From positions 188,772-252,771 of the forward strand of contig JARVGI010000002.1 of the NCBI GenBank assembly GCA_029762625.1: DNA of 64,000 nt. Reading direction: 5' to 3'. Positions 26,463-34,973 of the stretch are shown one piece after another. Every line of letters starts with the position of its first letter. Within the stretch, counting starts at the first letter, position 1. Below the pieces are notes generated by a model that worked only from the letters and a program-made list of their open reading frames with translations, searched no databases and was not told the origin of the DNA. The position numbers were made by a program, and so were the translations under genes. The stretch is from Methanomicrobiaceae archaeon. Lineage in GTDB: Archaea > Halobacteriota > Methanomicrobia > Methanomicrobiales > Methanomicrobiaceae.

Positions 26463-26583
26463 CTTCCCGCAGGGCCTCCTCCTCGGTCTCACCGAACGCC
26501 GAACAGCCGGGGAGCTCGGGCACCACGGCGATGAAACCCTCGTCCTCTTCGCTGAAGATGATCACGATTCCATAGTGCTGCAT
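26362..26583 (-). CDS. HicB-family antitoxin-like protein
   Basis: A 73-residue protein with the short HicB/UPF0150 fold: YGIVIIFSEEDEGFIAVVPELPGCSAFGETEEEALREVKVAVELWLDTARKEG. The DEGFIAVVPELPGC and GET.EEAL motifs are diagnostic. No DNA-binding extension is present, and no HicA-like mRNA interferase is found on either side. It may be a lone regulator or what remains of a toxin-antitoxin pair in the decayed stretch 25-26.6 kb. Confidence 0.85.
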   Translation of the reverse strand: MQHYGIVIIFSEEDEGFIAVVPELPGCSAFGETEEEALREVKVAVELWLDTARKEGRNIPSPGGKKLLRDFLE

Positions 26584-26696
26584 CATCATCGTTTCCCAGG
26601 GCAGTAAAGTTCGCGATCACCTGAAATCCCATGCCCCAATCTGCCGGAAAAAACGAGAAAAAAACGCAGGCCCCGACCTGCACCCTGCGAAACCGA

Positions 26697-26769
26697 CGCC
26701 CCCAACAGGACTCGAACCTGTGACATTCTGGTTAACAGCCAGACACTCTACCAACTGAGTTATGGAGGC
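26697..26769 (-). tRNA. tRNA-Asn (anticodon GTT)
   Basis: The minus strand folds as a cloverleaf. The acceptor stem is GCCTCCA with TGGGGGC (one G-T pair). The D arm is ACTC-AGTTGGTA-GAGT. The anticodon stem is TCTGG/CCAGA around CTGTTAA, giving anticodon GTT for Asn. The T arm is ACAGG-TTCGAGT-CCTGT, and the discriminator is G. CCA is not encoded. No intron is seen. Its 3' end faces the remnant-rich region, the usual side for provirus integration. Confidence 0.95.
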
Positions 26770-26817
26770 AAATTGCCTTCAAATATTGTTTTTTGGGTGT
26801 ATTAAAGATTGTGCATC

Positions 26818-27111
26818 TCATTGCGTGTGCTCGCTCTTCATCGCCTCCAGGGCGGCGATGAGGGTATCGATGTTTTCGTCGAGGTGCACGAGCATCTCCT
26901 CCGCACGCGGCGTCGCCACCGCGCCTGCGGGCGAGGCGCGGATGTAGCCCCCCTGTTCGAGGACGCGCAGGGAGTAGCGGACGCGGTGGTAGGGGAGGTC
27001 CAGCAGGTCGGCGAGCTTCATGATGCCGATGGGCTGGTGGGCCACGACCACGCGTATCACCTCAAGATGCCGCCCGATGAGGTCGATCTCCTGCTGGAGT
27101 TTGTCAAGCAT
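26818..27111 (-). CDS. Winged-helix transcriptional regulator, small
   Basis: A 97-residue protein. Residues 18-60 form a winged helix (VAHQPIGIMKLADLLDLPYHRVRYSLRVLEQGGYI), followed by a short wing (ASPAGAVATPRAEE) and a C-terminal helix likely for dimerisation. This looks like the small predicted regulators common in Methanomicrobiales. The start at 27111 was chosen because a G6 ribosome site lies nine bases upstream; 27120 and 27135 are in-frame alternatives. The target is unknown. Confidence 0.75.
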   Translation of the reverse strand: MLDKLQQEIDLIGRHLEVIRVVVAHQPIGIMKLADLLDLPYHRVRYSLRVLEQGGYIRASPAGAVATPRAEEMLVHLDENIDTLIAALEAMKSEHTQ

Positions 27112-27337
27112 GGAAAGCATTCCCCCCTGCCCCACTCACCCGTGCCGCCAGCATGACGTCCATTCTCGCGTGCCCCCGCTATCCCTGCTTTCCCGCACCT
27201 GATAGGCGGGCGGATCTCGCTGCCCTGACCGGCCTTGCCGCCGTCTTCGCCCTGCCTGCTTTCTGCGCCCGCATCGAACTTGCGTGTTTCATCGAACCGC
27301 CCCTGCCCGGCACTTCGCCACTACGTTCTGTAGTATC

Positions 27338-27586
27338 TCATTCGGTTTCTCCTTTCTCCTTTCGCGCCTCGAGCCAGGCCTTGTCCCGCCGGTATGCCTT
27401 CCAGAAATACGCACCGAGTATGATTGCCAGAATGGCGAGGAGTGCGGATACGATGAGGTTCAGCTCCGGCCCGAGCAGGAAAAAGGCGATGACCGCAAAT
27501 GCTATCAGCAGTATGACGACGTCGAGCAGAACGGTGAGTATGGCAAATTTAACTTTGAATTCCTGCTTGCTTGCCTCGTCCATCAC
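27338..27586 (-). CDS. Small two-helix membrane protein
   Basis: An 82-residue protein with two membrane helices (about residues 14-37 and 42-62), a charged N-terminus (MMDEASKQEFKVK) and a charged tail (KAYRRDKAWLEARKEKG). I do not recognise a family. It is divergent from the M24 peptidase gene and ends 226 bases from the regulator. Composition and helix spacing make it look like a real gene. Confidence 0.65.
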   Translation of the reverse strand: MMDEASKQEFKVKFAILTVLLDVVILLIAFAVIAFFLLGPELNLIVSALLAILAIILGAYFWKAYRRDKAWLEARKEKGETE

Positions 27587-27644
27587 TCTTTCTTTAGCTG
27601 CCAGATAAAAGTACTTGTGGTTGTATCCACATACGGGTACGATA

Positions 27645-28772
27645 ATGGAGGCGCTGGACAGAGCAATCGGGCAGGCAGGTGCCGCGGGGTTCGTGATGTA
27701 CGCATCATCGCAGGACGCGGATATGCGCTATCTCACGCGGTTTCGGGTGGGCGATCCGGTGATATTTTTCAAAAAACCGGGCCTCCCGGGCACGATCGTC
27801 GTCCCCCAGATGGAGTACGACCGGGCGGTCGCCGAATGTTCGTGTGCGGTGATGAGCCGCGGGGATGCCGGGTATTTTGACATCCTCGAAGAGGAGCCCG
27901 ACCCCCGAGCAGCCCTCGCCCGTATGATCGCACGCCAGGTGGGCGGCGATATGCTCGTGCCCCCCACTTTCCCTCTGTCCCTGGCGAGGAAGCTGGAGGA
28001 GCACGGCGCGGTCCGCATCGATACCGGGACCGTTGCCGGCCTGCGGGCGGTGAAGACCTCTGCGGAGCTCGCTGCCATCAGGGAGACACAGCGGGTCAAT
28101 GAAGCGGCACTGGACCTCGCCCTCACCATGATCCGAAAAGCCCGGGTCCGGAACGGGATGCTGGTGATGGAGGGAACCCCGCTGACCTCCGAGATCCTGC
28201 GCCGCAAACTGCACGTTTTTTTCATAGAGCGCGGGTATACCGCCGCCGATACTATCATCTCCTGCGGTGCGGAGACGGCGATGCCCCATCGCACGGGCTC
28301 GGGCCCCCTCATGGCAAACGAGCCTATCGTCATCGACATCTTCCCCCGACACGAGGAGAGCGGCTACCATGCGGACATGACCCGCACCGTGGTGAAGGGC
28401 GAGGCGGACCCTGCCGTCTCGGACCTCTACGAGGCCGTGGCGGAGGGCCAGGCACTGGGAAAACACCTTATCCGTGCCGGTATTGCCGGAAAGGACGTGC
28501 ACCAGGCCGTTGTCGATTACTTCGACGACCGGGGCTATGCGACCGACAAGGAGGGGTTCATCCACAGCCTCGGCCACGGGGTCGGCCTCGAGATCCACGA
28601 AAAGCCCTCCCTCGGACCTGCCGGCGAAGCGCTCGCCGCGGGCCATGTGGTCACCGTGGAGCCGGGCCTCTACTATGCCGGCACCGGCGGTGTCCGCCTC
28701 GAGGACATGGGCGTTGTAACGCAACAGGGATTTGACTGCTTCACCAGATATCCACAGGAGCTGGAGATTTGA
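27645..28772 (+). CDS. M24-family metallopeptidase, Xaa-Pro aminopeptidase-like
   Basis: A 375-residue protein with a creatinase-like N-terminal domain (to about 125) and a pita-bread catalytic domain. Metal ligands are visible in order: PIVIDIFPRHEESGYHADMTRT (two Asp), HSLGHGVGLEIHE (His), VVTVEPGLY (Glu) and GGVRLEDMG (Glu). Such enzymes remove N-terminal residues preceding proline in the cytoplasm. ATG 27645 precedes EALDRAIGQAG, the normal start of the domain; a GTG/ATG further up adds unconserved residues. It overlaps the methionine aminopeptidase gene by four bases (TTGA). Confidence 0.9.
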   Translation: MEALDRAIGQAGAAGFVMYASSQDADMRYLTRFRVGDPVIFFKKPGLPGTIVVPQMEYDRAVAECSCAVMSRGDAGYFDILEEEPDPRAALARMIARQVGGDMLVPPTFPLSLARKLEEHGAVRIDTGTVAGLRAVKTSAELAAIRETQRVNEAALDLALTMIRKARVRNGMLVMEGTPLTSEILRRKLHVFFIERGYTAADTIISCGAETAMPHRTGSGPLMANEPIVIDIFPRHEESGYHADMTRTVVKGEADPAVSDLYEAVAEGQALGKHLIRAGIAGKDVHQAVVDYFDDRGYATDKEGFIHSLGHGVGLEIHEKPSLGPAGEALAAGHVVTVEPGLYYAGTGGVRLEDMGVVTQQGFDCFTRYPQELEI

Positions 28773-29644
28773 ACGACGATATTTTCACACACTATACGCA
28801 CGCAGGAGTCATTGCCAATAAAATCCTGCACCAGGCAGCAGGCATGGTCAGAGAAGGCGTCCTGATCGCCGAGGTCGTGGAGACGGCCGAGAACGCCATC
28901 ATCGAGGAAGGGGCGGGCATCGCATTCCCCCTCAACATCTCCCGCAACGAGGCTGCCGCCCACGATACGGCGCGCTACGAGGACGACCGCACCTTTGCCG
29001 CCAGCGACCTGGTCAAGGTGGATCTCGGGGTCCACGTCGAGGGCTACATCGCCGACACGGCACTCACCGTCGACCTCGGCAAAAACGACCTCCTCGTGGA
29101 GGCCTCACGGGCGGCACTCGACCGCGCCATCGCCATGGTCCGGCCCGGAGTGACGGTGGGCGAGATCGGGGCCTCCATCCAGGAGGAGATCGAGAGCCGC
29201 GGCTACCGCCCGGTGGCAAACCTGACCGGCCACGGCCTCGGCCGGTTCCTGCTCCACGAAAAACCCACCATCCCCAACATCGGCATCCAGGGGGGGCCGG
29301 CGATCGAGGAGGGGATGGTCTTCGCGATCGAGCCCTTCGCCACTACCGGCAGCGGGTACGTGAGCGAAAGCCCCCGGGTGGAGATCTTCCAGCAGACGTC
29401 GATGAAGCCCGTCCGCCTCCGTGCGGCCAAAAAAGTGCTCAACGCCATCCGGTCGAACAACGGTCTGCCGTTTGCAAAGCGGATGCTGCCCCAGAATAAG
29501 GTGGACCTCGCGCTGAGCACCCTGCGCCGCCAGCAGATCCTGCACGCCTACCCCGTCCTCCACGACGTCCCGGGCTCGCTTGTCTCCCAGGCGGAACATA
29601 CCCTGATCGTCACGGAGGACGGCTGCGTAGTCACCACGGCCTGA
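28769..29644 (+). CDS. map: Methionine aminopeptidase, type II
   Basis: A 291-residue archaeal type II enzyme. Ligands appear as LVKVDLGVHVEGYIADTALT (two Asp), LTGHGLGRF (His), EEGMVFAIEPFATTG (Glu) and the terminal LIVTEDGCVVTT (Glu). The type II insertion (about residues 185-250, NNGLPFAKRMLPQ) is present. It removes the initiator Met from new proteins. The start is TTG 28769, which overlaps the stop of the upstream M24 gene, so the two peptidases are translationally coupled. Confidence 0.95.
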   Translation: MNDDIFTHYTHAGVIANKILHQAAGMVREGVLIAEVVETAENAIIEEGAGIAFPLNISRNEAAAHDTARYEDDRTFAASDLVKVDLGVHVEGYIADTALTVDLGKNDLLVEASRAALDRAIAMVRPGVTVGEIGASIQEEIESRGYRPVANLTGHGLGRFLLHEKPTIPNIGIQGGPAIEEGMVFAIEPFATTGSGYVSESPRVEIFQQTSMKPVRLRAAKKVLNAIRSNNGLPFAKRMLPQNKVDLALSTLRRQQILHAYPVLHDVPGSLVSQAEHTLIVTEDGCVVTTA

Positions 29645-29701
29645 TGAGGGCCCGTGGGATACCATTATCGATCTTCGGGAGAAACATATCAGGTTAGCAC
29701 C

Positions 29702-30985
29702 ATGTCCGGCGCGGAGAGTACACCCGAAATACTAGATATCATGGAGATCCTCCTCACCGCCGAGGTGATCAACCAGTATCCGGTCCTGGAAAAGAATGAT
29801 CTCAGCCCTAGGTTTAGAAAACTCTTCTCGGTGAACGGCACCGATGAAGACCTCAACCGCCCTTTTCTGGTGAGCGAAAGCCTCATATCCAGGAATTTCG
29901 GGATCGAGGGTGCCTATGAGCTGGTCAAACACAACCCCTTTGTGGGGTTTGAGGAATTCGGAAAACGCCTCAATATCACCTCGCTCGAACCGGCAGTGCG
30001 GTGGTTCCTGAAACAGGGCGGGGCGCAGAGAATCAGCAAAAACCCTGCACTGGCCTATTATGTCCAATCCGCCGGACTGGCGGAGGTTTCGTACCGGGAC
30101 GTGCGGGCAGCCAACCCCCGCTACGAGGACACCCGCGGGTATATCGAGGCAAAGCTTTCCGCCATCCTCGCCAGAGACGAGGAGATGCGGCCCGCCCGCG
30201 ACCTCATCATCATCAGTGCACCCGAGGAGATCGAGTTCTTTCGGGAAAATCTCGTCTATACGCCCCGGCAGGAGGAGATCCTGCAAAAGATCGATGTTGC
30301 CCTGAAAAACCGCGACTTCCTCAAAGACAAGCGTATCTACGAATTCGGCAAACTCCTCTTCGTGGGTCCCCCCGGCACCGGGAAGACCTCGCTCGCCCTC
30401 TCCATGAGCCGCGAGCTGCACATGCCCCTCCTCGAGGTCAGGCTGGCCATGGTCACCTCGCAGTACCTCGGGGAGACCTCCAAGAACATCGATCGCATCT
30501 TCGATCTCGCGCGCCGGCTCGCCCCCTGCATCCTCTTCATCGACGAGTTCGACTTCGTGGGGAAAAGCCGGGTCACCGACGACAATGCCGCCATGAAACG
30601 GGCGGTGAACATGCTCCTGAAAAACATCGACGCCATCAGTTTCATCCGCAACGGCGTCCTCCTCATCGGTGCCACCAACCACCCCAGGATCCTGGACGAA
30701 GCTGCCTGGAGGCGCTTCGATGAGGTGGTGGAGTTCCCGCTGCCCGATGAGGCCATGCGGCGCGAGATCATGGAAAAGATCACCGCCCCTCTCGACTGCA
30801 CCTGCGATTTCGACGCCCTCGCTGCACGGACCGAGGGATTTTCCGGCGCCGACCTGCGCATCATGTTCAAAGAGGCGCTCCTTTCTGCGCTCATCCGCGG
30901 GCACACCCGGGTTGAGGAGGCGGATATTGAAAAGGGGATGGAGGCCGTCAGGGACCGGGATACGATCCGGCACACGGTCTGGTGA
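29702..30985 (+). CDS. AAA-family ATPase with unknown N-terminal domain
   Basis: A 427-residue protein. The first 190 residues are an unrecognised, mostly helical domain. The AAA module follows: Walker A GPPGTGKTSLA (about 222-232), Walker B ILFIDEFDFVG, sensor 1 (LIGATNHP), arginine-finger region (AAWRRFDEVVEFPLPD) and sensor 2 (GFSGADLRIMFKEAL). This is the classical AAA clade of proteasome-activating and Cdc48-like ATPases, but only one module is present. It lies between map and an MBL-fold gene on the same strand. A role in protein remodelling is likely; the substrate is unknown. Confidence 0.87.
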   Translation: MSGAESTPEILDIMEILLTAEVINQYPVLEKNDLSPRFRKLFSVNGTDEDLNRPFLVSESLISRNFGIEGAYELVKHNPFVGFEEFGKRLNITSLEPAVRWFLKQGGAQRISKNPALAYYVQSAGLAEVSYRDVRAANPRYEDTRGYIEAKLSAILARDEEMRPARDLIIISAPEEIEFFRENLVYTPRQEEILQKIDVALKNRDFLKDKRIYEFGKLLFVGPPGTGKTSLALSMSRELHMPLLEVRLAMVTSQYLGETSKNIDRIFDLARRLAPCILFIDEFDFVGKSRVTDDNAAMKRAVNMLLKNIDAISFIRNGVLLIGATNHPRILDEAAWRRFDEVVEFPLPDEAMRREIMEKITAPLDCTCDFDALAARTEGFSGADLRIMFKEALLSALIRGHTRVEEADIEKGMEAVRDRDTIRHTVW

Positions 30986-30989
30986 TCCG

Positions 30990-31709
30990 GTGCACCTCAC
31001 CCTCCTCGGGACGGGCGATGCGATCGGCACCCCCAAGGTGGGGTGCGCCTGCGAGACCTGCACCCGGGCGCGTTCCGAGGGCAGGCAGCGGCTCCGCACC
31101 TCTCTGTTACTCGAGCACGAGGGAAAGCACCTCCTGATCGATACCTCCCCCGACCTGCGCGCGCAGCTGCTCGGCGCCGGCTCGCCGCACATCGACGCCG
31201 TGATCTGGACGCACGGGCATTATGACCATTTCGTGGGCTACAACGAGTTTTACCGGGTGCAGTCGATGCCGCCGGTGTACGCCGCCCCTCCCGTCCTCGC
31301 CTACTGCCGCACGCACTTTCACTTTTTGCGCTACGACGAGCACCCCACCCCCGTAGCAGAGCCTTTCGATCTCTTCGGGCTGCGCTTCACCCTCTTCGAG
31401 GTCACCCATCCCCCCATCTACGCGTGCGGGGTGGCCATCGAGTACAATGGTGCGAAAATCGTCCACACGGGGGATACCAACCTGCACATCCCCGAAAGAA
31501 GTCTCGGCATCATGCAGGAACCCGATCTCCTGCTCGTCGACGCCATCGTGCCCGGGGGCATCACCATCGGCAAGCACATGAACGCCAGCGATGCCCGTGC
31601 ACTTGCCAGGCAGCTGGACGCGGCAGAGTACCGGTGCGTGCACATGAGCCATCTCATCCCGTGGGACTGCCCGCACGCCGGATTGGACGGCGAGATATTC
31701 CTGTTCTGA
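30990..31709 (+). CDS. MBL-fold metal-dependent hydrolase, PhnP-like
   Basis: A 239-residue metallo-beta-lactamase-fold protein. It begins HLTLLGTGDAIGTPKVGCACETC, where Cys residues form the zinc site typical of the PhnP group. It then has the metal motif THGHYDHFVGYNEF, HTGDTNL and HMSHLIPWD. PhnP-type enzymes are cyclic phosphodiesterases, but the substrate of archaeal members is unknown. GTG 30990 is preceded by GGTGATCC, an excellent ribosome site that overlaps the end of the AAA gene, so the two are likely coupled. Confidence 0.88.
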   Translation: MHLTLLGTGDAIGTPKVGCACETCTRARSEGRQRLRTSLLLEHEGKHLLIDTSPDLRAQLLGAGSPHIDAVIWTHGHYDHFVGYNEFYRVQSMPPVYAAPPVLAYCRTHFHFLRYDEHPTPVAEPFDLFGLRFTLFEVTHPPIYACGVAIEYNGAKIVHTGDTNLHIPERSLGIMQEPDLLLVDAIVPGGITIGKHMNASDARALARQLDAAEYRCVHMSHLIPWDCPHAGLDGEIFLF

Positions 31710-31757
31710 CCGTCACCAATACTTTAATACCTCTTCGACCACCACCAGATGATGCAT

Positions 31758-32036
31758 ATGGAAATCAAGATCATCGATCTGGAACCAAAGAAAGCGAGAT
31801 TGCTCTTCGTCGGGGAGGATCACACGTTTATGAACGCCCTGACCGACGAATTGCTCCGCGATCCGGGAGTCGATGTCGCCAGGTACATAATGGAATTCCA
31901 TTTCTCCGACCCCGAGCTTCTGGTCACCACCGTGGGCGACCGCGATCCCCTCGGGGCGATCATCGATGCGTCGCGCCGGCTCGCCGGCCATTGCGACGAT
32001 CTTCTGGAGCAGATTGCCGGAGCCGCATCACGGTAG
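31758..32036 (+). CDS. rpoL: DNA-directed RNA polymerase subunit L
   Basis: A 92-residue protein of the Rpb11/AC19 family: IKIIDLEPKKARLLFVGEDHTFMNALTDELL, then a VARYIMEFHFSDPELLVTT segment and a C-terminal helix. It dimerises with RpoD to assemble RNA polymerase. The core motif usually reads GE.HT..N.L...L, which is visible. ATG 31758 starts directly at the first strand; 31749 is an alternative. Confidence 0.93.
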   Translation: MEIKIIDLEPKKARLLFVGEDHTFMNALTDELLRDPGVDVARYIMEFHFSDPELLVTTVGDRDPLGAIIDASRRLAGHCDDLLEQIAGAASR

Positions 32037-32186
32037 TCTCTTATCCAGCGATCCTTTTTGTGGTTGCGCACAGGTGCGGCCCGGTCTTATTCTGGCTGCA
32101 AAAATGAGGAATATAGTTCGTCAAGAGTGATGAAGGGGGTGGAAAGCCGCCCCCTACGACCCGTGTCGTGCGCCCGGGGGCGCGGG

Positions 32187-32798
32187 TCAGGCCCGCTCGG
32201 TGAACCCGATGGAGCCGGACACTCTGGTGATACGCACCTTCACCTTCTGGCCCGGCTTGCTATTGGCAACATAGATCGTGTATTTCCCTACCTTCGCCAC
32301 GCCGTCTCCCCGCCGGGAGAGGTGTTCAATATCCACGTCGAGCACCTGCCCCTCCTCGATCCGCGAGCCCACCGGCTCGGAGCGGGGCCGGCGTTTCCTG
32401 ACGGGGCGGTGTCCGCCGCAGGCATCGCAGCGGAGCATGAGCACGCGGCCGTCCTTGACAAGTCTCGTGTCGGGTTTGCCGCACTCGGAGCAGATAACGT
32501 AGTCCTCGGTATAGTTCTTGATGGCGTTCTCGATCACCGTCTGCTCGAACTTGCCGTTGAAGATGGCCCGGTTTCCGTCGATCTTTCCGGCTGTCCCCAG
32601 CTCGCCGAGGAGGTATTTCATCAGGTGATCCTGGTCCCGGCGCAGGGTCGAGGCGATCTCCGCGAAGTTCTCGAGCAGCGTGGTCTTTCCCTCGATGTAC
32701 ACCCTTGCCTCGGGAACGGAGAATCTCCCATCGTCGCCCGATGTCTCCGTTATCTGGCTGTACGCCCGGGTTAACATTTGTTCATACGGGTCGGTCAT
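32187..32798 (-). CDS. Translation initiation factor aIF2 beta subunit with C-terminal TRAM domain
   Basis: A 203-residue protein. The N-terminal part ([12 protein letters not shown]) binds aIF2 gamma; the central domain ([45 protein letters not shown]) is aIF2 beta; a C4 zinc ribbon follows (CSECGKPDT ... CDACGG). After a basic linker the last 65 residues ([31 protein letters not shown]) form a TRAM RNA-binding domain. Classical aIF2 beta ends at the zinc ribbon (about 135-140 residues), so this is a fusion. It is divergent from purL. Confidence 0.93.
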   Translation of the reverse strand: MTDPYEQMLTRAYSQITETSGDDGRFSVPEARVYIEGKTTLLENFAEIASTLRRDQDHLMKYLLGELGTAGKIDGNRAIFNGKFEQTVIENAIKNYTEDYVICSECGKPDTRLVKDGRVLMLRCDACGGHRPVRKRRPRSEPVGSRIEEGQVLDVDIEHLSRRGDGVAKVGKYTIYVANSKPGQKVKVRITRVSGSIGFTERA

Positions 32799-32900
32799 GG
32801 TAGTATATGGGCGGGCGTGGGTAATAAGACTGCATCACGAGGTAACGGGGGCATTCCGGCGAGCAGGTATTATGTGGTTGCGCACACACATTTCTGTACC

Positions 32901-34973
32901 ATGGTATCTGCGCAGGATCGGGGATTTCTGGAAACGACGTTGGGACGACCTCTTACCGCTCTTGAACTCGCCTGTTTCGAAAATCTCTGGAGCGAGCACT
33001 GCAGCTACCGCTCCACCCGGGCGCTGTTAAAGACGCTCCCAACCACCGGGGAGAACGTGATCCTCGGGCCGGGGGACGATGCGGCGATCGTCCGGTTCTC
33101 CGATACGTGCGCCCTTGCGATCGGCATGGAAAGCCACAACCACCCGAGCTACGTCGACCCCTACGACGGTGCTGCCACCGGCGTGGGCGGCATCGTCCGC
33201 GACGTGATCTCCATGGGGGCGCGGCCCATCGCCCTGATGGACCCGCTCTATTTCGGGCCCCCTGACCAGGAGAAGAACCGGTACCTCTTCGAGCACGTGG
33301 TCAGCGGCATCGGCGACTACGGCAACTGCATCGGAGTGCCGGTGGTGCGCGGCGAACTGGTCTTCGACGACAGTTACAGCGGCAACCCGCTGGTAAATGT
33401 CGTGTGCGTCGGTGTGGTGCACCCGGAGAACTACCTCTCCGCGCGGGTCAAACAGCCCGGCAACCGGCTGGTGCTCGTCGGGGCGTCGACGGGTCGCGAT
33501 GGACTGGGAGGCGCCTCCTTTGCCTCGCGAGACCTTGCCGAAGACGCGGAAGCGGAGGACCGCCCGAGCGTGCAGATCGGGGACCCCTTCGCGGAGAAAC
33601 TGCTCATCGAGGCCACCCTTGCAATGGCGGAGACCGGGAAGGTGCGTTCGTGCCGCGATCTCGGGGCGGCGGGGCTTGCCGGGGCATCGAGCGAGATGGC
33701 CAGCACCTTCGGCGCACGCATCGAGGCGGACCGCGTGCACCTGCGCGAGCGGGGCATGAACGAGGTGGAGATCATGCTCGCCGAGTCGCAGGAACGCATG
33801 CTGCTCGAGGTGGCGCCCGAAGACGTCCCCCTCATGGGGGCCATTGCGGAGAAGTACGATCTGGTCTGGAGCGACATCGGCGAGGTCATCGCAGCGCGGC
33901 GCTATGTCGTGACCTTCAGGGGCGACGTGGTCTGCGATCTCCCCATCGACCTTCTGGTGGGCGGCGCGCCGGAAGAGCCGTGGCCCGGGGAGCCCTCCCA
34001 CCATGAAACGGCATTTGCCGCGCCGCCGGGCGATCTCAGGGATCTCTGCCTTGCGGTGCTTTCCCATCCGGATGTGGCGGACACCACCTGGGTTTCCCGG
34101 CAGTACGACCATCACGTGCAGATACGGACGCTCTCCACCGACCACGATGCCGCAGTGCTGCGGCTGGGAAACGACGCTCTCGTCCTCTCCTGCGGGTGCA
34201 ATCCCCGGCATATCTACTTGAAACCCTATGAGGGAGCAGCCAACGCGGTGCTCGAGAACGCGAGCAACCTGGCCTGCCGGGGGGCCGATCCCCTCTGCAT
34301 CGTCAACTGCCTCAATTTCGCCAGCCCCGTGCACCCGGAGGTCTACTGGCAGCTTTCGCAAAGCGTCGCCGGTATGGGGGACATGGCCCGGACCCTCGGC
34401 ATTCCGGTGGTGGGCGGCAACGTCTCCCTCTACAACGAGAGCGACGAATGGGACACCCGTATCAAACCAACCCCCTCCATCGGCATGGCGGGCAGAGGGC
34501 CGCAGATCGGGTACTCCCCTCCCCGTGAAGGCTGCGTCCTCGCCCTCGTCGGCGAGACCCGTCCCGAGTTCGGGGGATCGGTGCTCGATGCGGTCACCGG
34601 GTGCGGCGGCTCCGCCCCTACCGTGGGAGACCCGAGTCTTCTCGGCCCCATACGCGACCTGATCCGGACCGGTGCGGTGGAAGCGGTCTGCGATCTCTCG
34701 CACGGCGGGCTTATCGTCGCCCTCGCAAAAATGGCCCCGGCGGCATCCGTGCACCTCCCCGGCAACCCGCTCGAGCAGCTCTTCTCGGAGAGCTACGGGC
34801 GGTTCCTGGTGGCGTGCCGCGATCCGGGGGTGCTCAAAGGCATACCGTGTGAGGTCATCGGAGAGGTGGGCAGCGGGCCGCTCTCCATCCGCTGCGGCAG
34901 CCAGTCGTTGTCCCTCGGCGCCGCGGAGATCGAGAAAGCCAGGGCCACCCTCACCCGGCTGATGAGCTACTGA
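32901..34973 (+). CDS. purL: Phosphoribosylformylglycinamidine synthase subunit PurL
   Basis: A 690-residue small-type PurL. It has the N-terminal FENLWSEHCSYRST helix, ATP/metal site ILGPGDDAAIV with GMESHNHPSYVDPYDGAATGVGGIVRD, the repeat of that fold in the second half (ALVLSCGCNPRHIYLKPYEGA) and GGNVSLYNES. It makes FGAM from FGAR with PurS and PurQ, which are not in this window. ATG 32901 was chosen as the family begins about here; frames upstream are not conserved. It overlaps the convergent flavodoxin gene by seven bases. Confidence 0.95.
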   Translation: MVSAQDRGFLETTLGRPLTALELACFENLWSEHCSYRSTRALLKTLPTTGENVILGPGDDAAIVRFSDTCALAIGMESHNHPSYVDPYDGAATGVGGIVRDVISMGARPIALMDPLYFGPPDQEKNRYLFEHVVSGIGDYGNCIGVPVVRGELVFDDSYSGNPLVNVVCVGVVHPENYLSARVKQPGNRLVLVGASTGRDGLGGASFASRDLAEDAEAEDRPSVQIGDPFAEKLLIEATLAMAETGKVRSCRDLGAAGLAGASSEMASTFGARIEADRVHLRERGMNEVEIMLAESQERMLLEVAPEDVPLMGAIAEKYDLVWSDIGEVIAARRYVVTFRGDVVCDLPIDLLVGGAPEEPWPGEPSHHETAFAAPPGDLRDLCLAVLSHPDVADTTWVSRQYDHHVQIRTLSTDHDAAVLRLGNDALVLSCGCNPRHIYLKPYEGAANAVLENASNLACRGADPLCIVNCLNFASPVHPEVYWQLSQSVAGMGDMARTLGIPVVGGNVSLYNESDEWDTRIKPTPSIGMAGRGPQIGYSPPREGCVLALVGETRPEFGGSVLDAVTGCGGSAPTVGDPSLLGPIRDLIRTGAVEAVCDLSHGGLIVALAKMAPAASVHLPGNPLEQLFSESYGRFLVACRDPGVLKGIPCEVIGEVGSGPLSIRCGSQSLSLGAAEIEKARATLTRLMSY

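Noticed and set aside
26362-26760. Complete HicAB toxin-antitoxin pair
   Set aside because: No HicA-like frame lies on either side of the HicB gene.
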